From the NCBI GenBank assembly GCA_944548615.1, contig OX155979.1, positions 13,569,766-13,633,765 of the forward strand: DNA of 64,000 bases, in the 5' to 3' direction. How positions within the stretch are numbered: the stretch's first letter is position 1; every line of letters starts with the position of its first letter. Shown one piece after another: positions 48,201 to 60,200 of this stretch. This stretch comes from Micropterix aruncella. Lineage: Eukaryota; Arthropoda; Insecta; Lepidoptera; Micropterigidae. The position numbers and the translations under genes are program-made. Under the pieces are notes generated by a model, which saw nothing but the letters and a program-made list of their open reading frames with translations, did no database searches and was not told the origin of the DNA.

Positions 48201-51200
48201 ATAAAAAAACAATAAATGTCATATATCACAAGGTGCTTCAATGAAGAGAATTAAGCGGAGTGCATCCCATGCTGCACAATATGTAAATAGTTTAATTCAA
48301 TCATGTCTTGCTGACACGCGATTGATATACCTAATTTTTGTACTTTTATATTTCTTTTTGTGTTATTATCTTAATAAAGTAGTGAACTAACAGTCTTATT
48401 TATAAACGTAACTTAAAATTTGCGATGCGTCTCAGACACAGCCGGGCGAAAATCGTGATTTATAAACGTTGCCTAACGCTAGGACACGGCTCAGTCGCGT
48501 CCTATCTCAAACGTCACTTTGCGCACCGGTCGGACCGTGTTTAGCGAAGTACACGAACCGTGTACAGGTTTTGTGGCTGTGTTAATCAATAAAATGGACG
48601 ATTTATCGGTGAATTCGGTATTTTCTGATAATCTGCGGAAGTTAGGACAGAGGCGGACTACCAAAACATACAAAAAACATTTTGACCCGTTCACCGAGTT
48701 GACGGAAGACGAATTTCGATATACCTAAGTATCGATTTTCTAAAGTGAACTTTACGAAAATAGGCATTAAACAGTATTAAAAATAAAACTAATCAGTCAT
48801 ACAAATTACTTTTTATTTCTTTCAGATTCCTGGTCTAAAATGGCCATTCTTTTTAAATAAATCGCCTCGTTATGCCGCATCATCTGCTCACGCAAAGCAA
48901 TTTTCGCTCATACAAAGCAATTTCCCGCTTCTCTCTATTCTCCAACTGTTTCTTTTCCAGAAGAAACAGCTTGCTATTGCGAATTGCACCTCAACATACG
49001 CAACCGACGACCGAAAAGATCTGACAGTTCGATGAGCGTTGTGTACGCAAAACGCGAAAATAGCCGGTTACATCACTGTATTGCCAGGATTAAATTGACC
49101 GCCTAGTGCTCAGACACAGCGGAGCTACGTAACGCTTATGTATCGTTTATAAATAAGCATCGTATGCGCTGTGTCCTAAGGAGATAAGTAGTGCGTAACT
49201 AAGACGGAGCTGAGACGTGTCCCAAGCAAATCTAATAAATAAGACTGTAAATATTTATTTTGTATTCATTTTATTACTTTCATAAAATCATAAATTAAGT
49301 TCAGCTAATCTGTAACACGACATTCATTGACTGTTAGGCGGTACGAAGTTCGCCAGGTCAGCTAGTTTAGTAATAAAAATACATTTTTAAAAACATGTTT
49401 TTATTAAAATGCTCTGTCCCGATCCAACCCTGGTTACAGCATAATTGAATGCCTATATAAAATTTCGTTTCTATGCCTTCGTTGAAAGCCAACCCTGGGT
49501 GCAGCAGCTCTGTCGCGGTGAAACTTAGAACGGGCTATCATAGTTTAGTTAGTTTATCTGGGCTTTTTCCCGCACTCGGCCTCTTGATTAGGCCGTTGTG
49601 CGTGGCTCATGTTTCTATTTATGTTACTCCAGCCAACCCAAGCTGTCCCAGAAGGTTAGCAGCCTGTTTGGGAGCTAATGGGCCCATGATGAGGTGGCCA
49701 CGATGACCCATGTGTTCAGGGTCGGTCACACTCACGGGTCAACACCCATCCGACGGCCTCCAGGCACGGGGTGCGAACCTGGGTAGGACACTGGGTCAAC
49801 CAGTCTCCCCTGGGAATCAAACCTCTGGCGCTCCTGGACGGTCTGCGCACCGAGCGGCGCAAGCCAATCGACTGTGCTCTCCGACTGTGTATTGTTTCCT
49901 ATAGAGCGTGGGTGGTTGCCTACCTTACGGCGACTGCTCTTGAAATGACCATTGGCCATCCGATCCCGGTTCAGAGTCGGGCAAAGGACGCGATAGATTC
50001 GGTGCACACCGTTTCACCGCTTCGTAAGGGAGAGGACCGCGCAAGCGACCTCGAACTCGGAACCAATCGAGAGACCGGAGAAATCTGGTCACAATTGGAA
50101 GCAAGGGCGCGAGGGTCGGCCCGCCAGGTAACATTACTGGCTATCTCGCGGTAAAGGCGTTGGCTTCTTGCGGGTTGTGACGTAGCTGGACGTTGGATTT
50201 GTTCTGTCCAAAGTCTTCTACGTTCACTGCAGGGCGACAGAACGAGAAAATCGTTAAAACGTCCTGTGGTGACGGGCTCGCCCGTTGTAGTTGACACCGC
50301 AAGTTGTTTGGGTTGCTACAGGCCTCCGGGACAGATGCTGGAGATTGTAGTATTCTTGCCCGTTGCTCTGCCACGCTCCTGCATTCCATGAGTACATGCT
50401 GTGGCTTTCCTTCTTCCTCCATGCATCCTCTGCATAGAGGGCTGGCTGTCACACCTATGGTAAACAGGTGTTTGTTTAGGGGACAGTGGCCTGTCATAGT
50501 ACCTATGACTTTACGGATTTTGTCCCTTTTTAATCTGGTGAGGTTGCGGGCAAGTTTTTTAGACGCTTCCGGAACCGCATTCTTTGTTTGCCTACATCCT
50601 GCGTTTTTTTTTTCATTCTGTAAGGTGTGTTTCGTCGGTGTTCCTGCGTAGCCATGTTTTTATTTGGGCCTGGGGTATGGGCACCGAGGTTCCGGTCCAT
50701 ATACTATTTTCTTTGATACCCTTTTGGCCAGTTCGTCTGCCGCGTCGTTGCCCAGTGAGTCGCTGTGCCCTTTAATTCATTGCAGGGTCACTTTATTTGA
50801 CCCTGCACTGGATTGAAGCGCATTGTGGCATTCCAGTACAAGGACAGAGGTTATAGTATTTTTTGCTAGCGCTTGTAGCACGGAGGCACTGTCGGAGACA
50901 AATTTCAAACTTAGGTCTGGAGATTATGGAAATGCACTGTCCTAAGCAGCGGGGGTGGGTGTTGACCTGTTGTCATGCCACTCTTGAAATGACCTCGGGT
51001 CACCCGATCCCGTGTGGCACTACGGGCAAAGAACGCCCAGGTCCGCGATAAATTCTAACTGAATTACCGCTGTAATACAACAGGTAGAGGTCGCATAAGC
51101 GACTTCGGACCCGTAACCAGTCAAGAGGACGGAGGTATCCTGAAGGTTAATTCCAGACGAAGATATCCTGCCAAAACTGGTTGTTAGGGGCAAGGCTGCC

Positions 51201-54200
51201 CGCTAGGTACCTTTCCCGGTAGCTCGCCGTAAGGCTTCGATCTCTAATGGGTTGCTGGTGAACTAGACAGTAGATTGTCTTCTACGCTCATCCCACGGCT
51301 GAAACGATCCATATCATTATACCAGCCTGGGGCGACGGGTTCGCCCATTGTAGTCGACACCGCCCTACTGTTAAATGGTCTCTTAACATCTCAATTAAAT
51401 AGTCCTATCCCAGTTAGATGATAGTCGACGTGTCTCACATCTAAGGATAGAAATACAGTAGAACTTCAATTATCCGAATCAATTAGGACCGGACCCCATT
51501 CAGATAATTGAAAATTCGGATAATTGAATTTATTCCGAAAAAAGGGTTTAGTTTAATTAATTATTGTATATATGTTTAAATTGGGAGAAAGACTATTTAA
51601 TATCAAAATTGATTATCAATATTAATATTACTTAAATGTAAAGGCTGCACTTTAACATATTAACCTCTTGACTCGCGAAGTAAAAATTCACCCGTACCAT
51701 TTGCACACGACGTTTCGCGCGTGAAATCGGTGCGTATCGACGGCCTTGAGAAAAACGACCATAGTTATAAACCACTACGGATCATAAAAGAATAACTGTA
51801 AAATGATCGCATTGAAATTTGAAATATAAAACATTATAACCTTATCTCGTAAAACAATTAAGATAATAATGAATAAATATTACAAAGTTTGCGAACTGAA
51901 AAAACTCGCCTATTCAATCATTTCGGTTTTTTTTATCATAAAATACGGAAATCTATGCTAAAATTGTAAATACAGTTATGCTCTTTATTAAATGCTTTAC
52001 CAAAACGATTATTTTGTTTTACTTATTTGCATACAAAAATATTTAGTTATTCAGCCAAGAAAATATTGATGTATTCTCGTTAAAAAAAAAAAATATATAT
52101 ATATTTGTGACTACTTAGGGTCTTTTTTTATATGAAATTCTTTCAAAATAACTTTACCACTACATCACACTTCTTGGGAAATCACACCAGAACTTTCAGC
52201 TTTGTCTGATATTACAGTAAAATCTAAAGTTTTGAGAGTTAACGACGGAAACTTGGTAACTTTGACGGAAACTTTGATAATACAAAAATGGTTGATGTTT
52301 TTCAAATATATTGTCTCATTATAGGCTTATTATATGTCCAATAACTAATTATTATACTCCAAAGAGTCACATTTCATAGAAAAACTATAGAAAATCACAC
52401 TCAAAATATGGTCATTATCTCATACTAATTACCAAAACAGATTTCTATGCATCGTCTCATATTGCGAAATAAATTATAATGTTAACCTAACAATGAAACA
52501 ATAACTATTTTATCAGCGAATAAAACCAATATTAGGTCATATTTCGCAATAATTCGGGATATTTCACAAAAATTACGAAAAAAAATACCGATATTTTTTT
52601 GCCACACATATGTATATGTTTGGGTGAAGCATTTTGCTTAAAAATACGTGAAAAAAGCAGATTGACTATCTCAAATCACTAATGCTCAATCATAAACTCT
52701 TTTAAAATGCTAATTACTCACGTTTCTGCAGTAAATCGCAGTAACGTTTCTGCAGTAAATCGCACTATAATAAAAACGGTCGCGCGCGAAACATCGGCCG
52801 TATGACAGCGGCAGCGGCCGAGACTGATTTTTAGTAAATAAATTACTGGCGTGAGCGTTCTGCAGACGAAAAATTCAAATAGTGATGGGCATTAGGCCGT
52901 TATGTAGCGCTCTCGGAAGCGCATAGATCCGTATTTCGATTTGTAAATGGCATTTTTCTCAGCGCTGAGCGCCTCGACCCGTTCAGGTCGTTGCGTGATT
53001 GTCGGTTGGTAAGCGTGCGACCCGAGCCGGTCGCTGCAAATCGCAGGGGTTAAGCGTAATTAGAAAGTGCTGTACATTAGTACATCATCCCCAAGGACAA
53101 TAGTGCGCGAAGGCAGAATAATTATTTTGCGAATCGAGTTCATTTTCGTCCTAACTGTTTTCCGTTTTAATTTCGGATAATCAGCGATTCGGATAGTCGG
53201 AGTTCGTATAATTGGAGTTCTACAGTATTCGTGTCTCAGAATAGTAGAATTTCAAATCTTTTTTCTGACATTATTAATTTTATATTTTCCTTAGGCGAAA
53301 GGCAGGCGAAGGAAAAAGAAGCTTTCGCTGAAACCAGTTTCAACACCGACGGACCCGGATGCTCCAGCGCTAACACTAAAAGTAGGTTTAATAATAATCT
53401 ATACTATCTATACTAATATTATAAAGAGGTAAAGTTTGTGAGGTTCTAGGAAGTAATCTCTGGATCTACTGAACCGATTTTGAAAATTCTTTTACCAATA
53501 GAAAGCCACGTTATTTGTGAGGGTGTTGAACTCAGCTTTCAATGGCTTCACTGAACATATCCGGGCCCATTGGCAATAAAGGAGGGTGTCGGACGAGGTG
53601 GGACTAGTGAGCGGCCGCTCTGCAGTTCTCCAGCGCGCGTGACGTTTCGGCTCGCTACAAGCCCTCATCAGCTAGTCTGCGATGACTAGGACGCGGACAA
53701 CCACCAGTCCCGCCCTCGACCTCCCTCTCTACCTATCCATATTCTGTAGGATGCCTCCAGTGCCGCTTTCGAGGCTCTCTCCATGTATGAGCTCAGCGCC
53801 GCTCTTGGCAGGCCTAAATTCTTGAAGAGGCTGTAGAGTGACTTCGCCGGTAGTCCTCTTGCTCCGACTTCCACGGCGAAGAGATCAGTCTTAAATCCGT
53901 TTCTCACTATCCGGTCTACTAAATTGCAGTACTTGTTTACTTTGAAGTTGTGGTCCTTCGGTATGTTGCTTTCCCATGGGACTGTAAGTTCGACAAGTAC
54001 AACATGCTTTGTCGCCATTGAGAATATGAGAATATCCGGTCTGTAAGCTGTGGTGCAGATTTCTGAAGGCATTTGGTAATGCTTCTCATGTGTGTCCATC
54101 AGCAATTGCCAGTCCTTTGCTGCTCCCAAAATTGAGGACGGTTTAGTCCTATCTTTAGGCAGCTTATTCGCTCCGGGTTTTACAACTATATATTAATGTC

Positions 54201-57200
54201 ATATATTATATATCAACCGGGTGTCATAGGCTATATATTAATCCGAAAAATGAAAACACTTTTTCACGGTAGTCTGATTTGCAAAGTAGGTCAGAAAAAA
54301 CGGTCGAACGAAAACGTTTCTAACTAACGCTGCCTTAACGATGAGGGATATATGATAAGGTTCTAGAGAAAAGTTGTAGAGCTTGGTAATGCCTACAAAA
54401 AAGTCAGCAACAGCAATGTCTAACTTTTATATTTAAGTCACAAAGTATTTTATATTAAAAAAATAATTTAAATCGTTACGTCATGTTTATTGGTCATATT
54501 ATAAACAATTATGAATTCTTATCAACAGATGGCGCTACTTGATTTTGTCAAACAGATTGCATTGTTTACTAAGATAACCTCAGGCCCAAATAAAAACATG
54601 GCTATGCAAGAACACCGACGAAACCCACCTTAAAGAATGAAAAAAAAACGCAGGATGCAGGCAAACAAAGATCGCGGTTCCGGAAGCGTCTAAAAAACTA
54701 GCCCGCAACCTCACCAGACTAAAAAGGGACAAAATCTGTAAAGTCATAGGTACTATGACAGGCCACTGTCCCCTAAACAAACACCTGTTTACCATAGGTG
54801 TAACAGACAGCCCTCTATGCAGAGGATGCATGGAGGAAGAAGAAACGCCACCGCATGTGCTCCTGGAATGCAGGAGCGTGGCAGAGCAACGGGCAAAAAT
54901 ACTACAATCTCCAGCATCTATCCCGGAGGCCTGTAGCAACCCAAACAGGCTGCTAACCTTCTGGGACAGCCTAAGTTGGTTGGAGTAACATAAATAGAAA
55001 CATGAGCCACGCACAATGGCCCAATCAAGAGGCCAAGTGCGGGAAATAGCCCAGGAAAACTAACTAACTAAAATAATGCATATACCAACATTTCTATGCC
55101 AGTTACTGTTGATTATTATTATTATTAATCAACAGGCAGGCAGCTTATGCTGATGCGCCTGAGCCCGAGCCTGCATTACCGTTTTCGTGGAATAATTCCA
55201 GTTTATTTTTAAAGTCATTGACACTTTTGGCACTGTTCACGTCACTAGGGCAAGCATTCCATTCGTTTACCACCCTACTTTTGTGAAATGTTTCTTGCGA
55301 TTTGAATCGAATGATTCACGCTGGAGTTTCAGATGATGCCCATGCAGATGTGTGTTGGTGTTCATGAGGTAGATAGTCTGCAACCCAAGAATGACATAAG
55401 ATGTAGTCAGCATATTTTGTGACGGTTATCACAGCATGTATTTTGTATTTGTTACAGAAATGAAACGGTCAAAAAAAACCTTCACGTTATATGGACATAA
55501 GCAACGACGACTGCAGCACCATAATGGGTGAGATATTTTTAATGGATTCTTTAAACTTCTTTTATTCAGAAAAAAACATGAATCGCCCTGCCTTAGTTTG
55601 TTTGTTTGTTTGAAAAGCTTTATTGCACACATAAAAGAATACAATGTGGTGGGCCTATTGCCAAGTGGCAATATCTACCGACCATACCGCCAGGGTTATT
55701 GTGACTGAAGGTTTATGTGGGCAAATTAATTACAAGTAATAAATTAATACACTTACAAAAAAGTCATCATAGTATAACATATAATTCAGTGATTAGTAAC
55801 GTATGCCAACTCGATATTGAAGGGGGGAGTGAAATATAAGGACAAGCAAAGGAGACGGGAGGGGAGGGGGAATTCATAAGTTGAGTAAATGTCTCTTTAA
55901 AGAATTTTTAAACCCGCTCAGGTTTTCAAGTTGTCTTATCGGTAAAGGCACGGAATTCTAGAGACGGGCCGCTTGCACTGCGAAAGACCTAGACGTGAAA
56001 GTTGATGAATGCTGAGGTATAGCCAGTAATAGATTTTCCTGAGAGCGCATTGGAAGGCCATGGGATGAAAGCGGAGAGAAGAGATTATACAAATAAGTAG
56101 GACAGTTTGACTGTAGTACGCGGAAGAGTAGGGCGAGTATGTGAAATTCCCGACATCGTCTAATGGGTAGCCACTCTATTTGCCTGCGAAAGTTTGATAT
56201 GTGATCAAACTTCTTCAGGGAATAAACAAAGCGAATACACGCGTTTTGAATCCTATCTAGCTTATCGAGTAGTTCTTCATTCGCATCTAGGTAGGCCACA
56301 TCAGTGTAATTAATTAGCGGTAAAAGAAAAGATTGTGCCGTTTGGCGTTTATAACAAAGAGGTAAGAGATTCTGAACCCGTTTAAAAGAATGGAGACTTG
56401 CAAAGACTTTACGACTGACCTCACTTACTTGAGGATGCCAAGATAAGTTTTCAACAATGAGCAGGCCGAGGTCTTTCACAGAACTGCTGTAAGGGACAAC
56501 GACGTTGTCGATATTGATAGGGGGGAGATTATTTTTATAGTTGGCAATGAGTGAGCGGCTTCCGATGACGATTGCTTGGGTTTTTGACGGATTAAGAAGC
56601 AGGCCATGGTCACGAGACCATACCGCTATCGAGTTTAAATCGGAGTTTAATACGGATATAGCACTAGCCGCGTCCATGGGAGCGAAACTAGCATAGAGTT
56701 GACGGTCGTCGGCATATAGGTGGTATTTACATGACAAATTTTCAGAGATGGAGATAGTAAACAAGCAGAAAAGGAGAGGTGATAAAATTCACCTTGGGGC
56801 ACACCGGCGATAATTTTCAACCAACTCGAGAGCAAGTTTTTGACCGATACCCGTTGTTCGCATCCGTGTAAGTAGGAATGAAACCAGGCAGTGACTGAAG
56901 GAAATAGGTTTAAACTATGCAAGCAGGCTAAGAGAAGGTCAAAATCTACCGAGTTGAAGACACTGCTGAAGTCGAGGAGGATTAAGACCGTCAGCTGACG
57001 GCGATCCATAGCAACACGGAAGTACTCAGTAATTTTAAAGAGAGCGGTTGGGGTACTGTGGCTAGAGCGGAATCCCAACTGCAGAGGGTTAAGTCTGCTA
57101 TGTTGATCGAGGAAATCGTTCAGCTGTGAGAAGACAATTCGCTCAAGTAGTTTAGAAAGTGTTGGTAGAATCGAGATCGGTCTAAAGTCCTTGCAAGCTG

Positions 57201-60200
57201 AAGGATTAGAGCATTTGTCTCGCTAGATCTCGGAAATAACTCGACCGATTTGAATTATTTTTGTTTTGCTTTGTTTGCCTTGATTCAGGGGTGGTTTACA
57301 AATAAAAAATATGTAGGAAAAACTCAAAGAAACAACTGAAAATAGAAAAAATCGAAATTGGTCATTTTGGGAAATGGGCCACTTTCAATAGATGGCGTTC
57401 GCGGCGATCCTATTGTTTGGCAGCTTCGCCATCCATAACTGTTATTCATTCCGTGCGATCGTGAAAAATTTCAAAAAGTCGAAAAGTCGAAAGAGTCAAA
57501 AAAAGTCAAAAAAGTCGAAAAATTCAAAAACGTCGAAAAGTCGGAAAAGTCAAAAAAGTCGAAAAAGCCAAAAAAGTCAAAATAGCCAAAAAAGTCGAAA
57601 AAGCCGGAAAAGTTTGAAAAGTCGAAAAAATCGGAAAAGCCGAAAAAGTCAAAAAAGTCGAAAAAGCAGTTAAATTTCAACATGTAAATTAAATACATTG
57701 AATTTATTTTAATTACAAACGACTTTCATTTAATCACCAAACGAAACTCAAACCGTACATGATTCGGCCATATTATAGACTAACTGCGCCCAGCGGTTTC
57801 ACCCGCGTGGTGATGGAAAATTGTGATAATGATGATAGAAAACTATATATCTTTATAAATTGTAGCCTATGTGTTATTCTGATGTATAAGCTATATTATT
57901 GTAAAGTTTCATCAAAATCCATTCAGTAGTTATTGCGTGAAAGAGTAACAAACATCCATACATACATACAAACTTTCGCGTTTATAATATTAGTTGGATA
58001 GTAGGATAGAATTTAAATTTCGAATGTCAATTTCTTAGATTTTTTTCGTACTTACTTGACAGTTATCGTTATATTTTAGATAATTCACACTATATCTTTA
58101 TAAATTATAGCCTATGTGTTATTCTATATTCTATATATATGTAAGCTATATTATTGTAAAGTTTCATCAAAATCCATTCAGTAGTTTTTGCGTGAAAGAG
58201 TAACAAACATCCATACATACATACAAACTTTCGCGTTTATAATATTAGTAGGATTTCAATGAATTGGATTTGGAAGGTTGATTAGGATCAATAAACGCTT
58301 ATGATCAAATCAAGAGTTACAATCAAATAAATTTTAGGTGGTACGAAGTTCACCGGGTCATCTAGTAATATATAAAAGAAGATGCCATTGATTTTTTGAC
58401 CGAAATCGGGCCTATCATAATACTTGTTATTCAACCTTGATTTGACCGAGAGCAAGGACTGCCAAATATGTAGCAAAGAGCCTGAAGACAGCATACACAT
58501 CGTTGGTCGCTGCCTAGGCTTCGCCGCAAAAAGATACAGTTTACTGGGACGATCCTTTCTCGAACCCAGCAATCTGCTCAAATAGAAGGTCAGTGATCTG
58601 CATGGACTGGTAAGCAGTACCGGGCTACTAGCTGACCACTGACCCAGTTGGTTTATCTGGGCTTTTTCCCGCACTTGGCCTCTTGATTGGGCCGTTGTGC
58701 GTGGCTCATGTTTCTATTTATGTTACCCCAGCCAACCCAGGCTGTCCCAGAAAGTTAGCTGCCTGTTTGGGTTGCTACAGGCCTCCGGGACAGATGCTGG
58801 AGATTGTAGTATTCTTGCCCGTTGCTCTGCCACGCTCCTGCATTCCATGAGCACATGCTGTGGCGTTTCTTCTTCCTCCATGCATCCTCTGCATAGAGGG
58901 CTGTCTGTCACACCTATGGTAAACAGGTGTTTGTTTAGGGGACAGTGGCCTGTCATAGTACCTATGACTTTACGCATTTCGTCCCTTTTTAATCTGGTGA
59001 GGTTGCGGGCAAGTTTTTTAGACGCTTCCGGAACCGCATTCTTTGTTTGCCTGCATCCTGCGTTTTTTTTCTATTCTGTAATGTGGGTTTCGTCGGTGTT
59101 CCTGCGTAGTCATGTTTTTATTTGGGCCTGGGGTATGGGCATCAAGGGTTCCGGTCCATATACTATTTCCTTTGATCCCCTTCTGGCCAGTTCGTCTGCC
59201 GCGTCATTGCCCAGTGAGTCGCTGTGCCCTTTAATCCATTGCAGAGTCACTATTTGACCTTGCAATGGATTGAAGCGCATTGTGGCATTCCAGTACAAGG
59301 ACAGAGGTTATAGTATATTTTGCTAGCGTTTGTAGCACGGAGGCACTGTCGGAGACAAATTTCAAACCACTGACCCAACCACAAAGTGGATAGTTACAAA
59401 AGATCTTATAGATCCAGGTGACATCAAGGACTGGAAACAAGCCCACTCCATTGACCACTACTAATACTATTATTACACTTCTGAGAGCAAGCAGTGGTCA
59501 CCCGACTTCAGTCCGGCTGTGATAGGTTTAGCACAGCTGTCTTGCCACTTGTGAATGTTCACCTCACCACCCATTCACTCTCCCTACGAAGCCATGGAAA
59601 TTGCAGCTTCAGATATTTTTTTTAGAAGGGAGTTGATTATTTTCCTGGAGAGACCAAGATCTTTCAAGAGTTGAAACAGAGATTTGGCTGGCAGGCCACA
59701 AGCGTCAACTTCCACCGCATTAAGGTGAACAGAGAAGCCGTTCCGGGTGACGGCATTTACGAGATCATGGTATTTATTTCATTTGTACTCGTTGTCTTTG
59801 CTTCCCATGGAACAGGAAATTTATACTTTGAGACTTTCAGGGAATTTATACTGCTTAGAGACCGAATCGACCTCCAGAATCCAATCTGAAGCTTTCTCGA
59901 TTATTGAGAATGGTTTTGCAGAGAAATGTTTTTTGCCTTTAGAGCCATCCCGCACAAACTGTATTGGGGGTTTGGAGGATACTGTCAAACCCTTGTTGGC
60001 ACGAGCCACTGAGAGGCTAATTACCTCGCGAATAACAGCAAGGACTTTGTAATGTAGTCAGTAAAGTACACGTAAACATATCTAAGTTACAGTTTGTTGT
60101 AATCTCGAAATGTTCAAAGAAATACTTAATGAATTGTTAATTAATAATTGGTCTATTTTCAGGCATCAATTTAATGCACAGAAGGGACCAATACCGAGAA

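Larger units (their letters stand above)
47466..49365 (+). mobile_element. Helitron with two nested DNA elements
   Basis: A|TCTATATA at 47466 and GTCAGCTAG|T ending 49365 are canonical ends. The sub-terminal GGCGGTACGAAGTTCGCCAG is a hairpin. Body parts match 24359-24612. Confidence 0.8.

Noticed and set aside
53231..53416. Reading exon 11 directly after exon 9
   Set aside because: The phases clash (2 nt left against 2 nt needed) and a stop appears after 12 codons. The 47196-47266 exon resolves this.
57392..57673. Open frame of 93 codons rich in Lys-Ser-Arg, and its minus-strand Phe-rich mirror
   Set aside because: Produced by an AAAAAGTCG-type minisatellite; both strands stay open because of the repeat.
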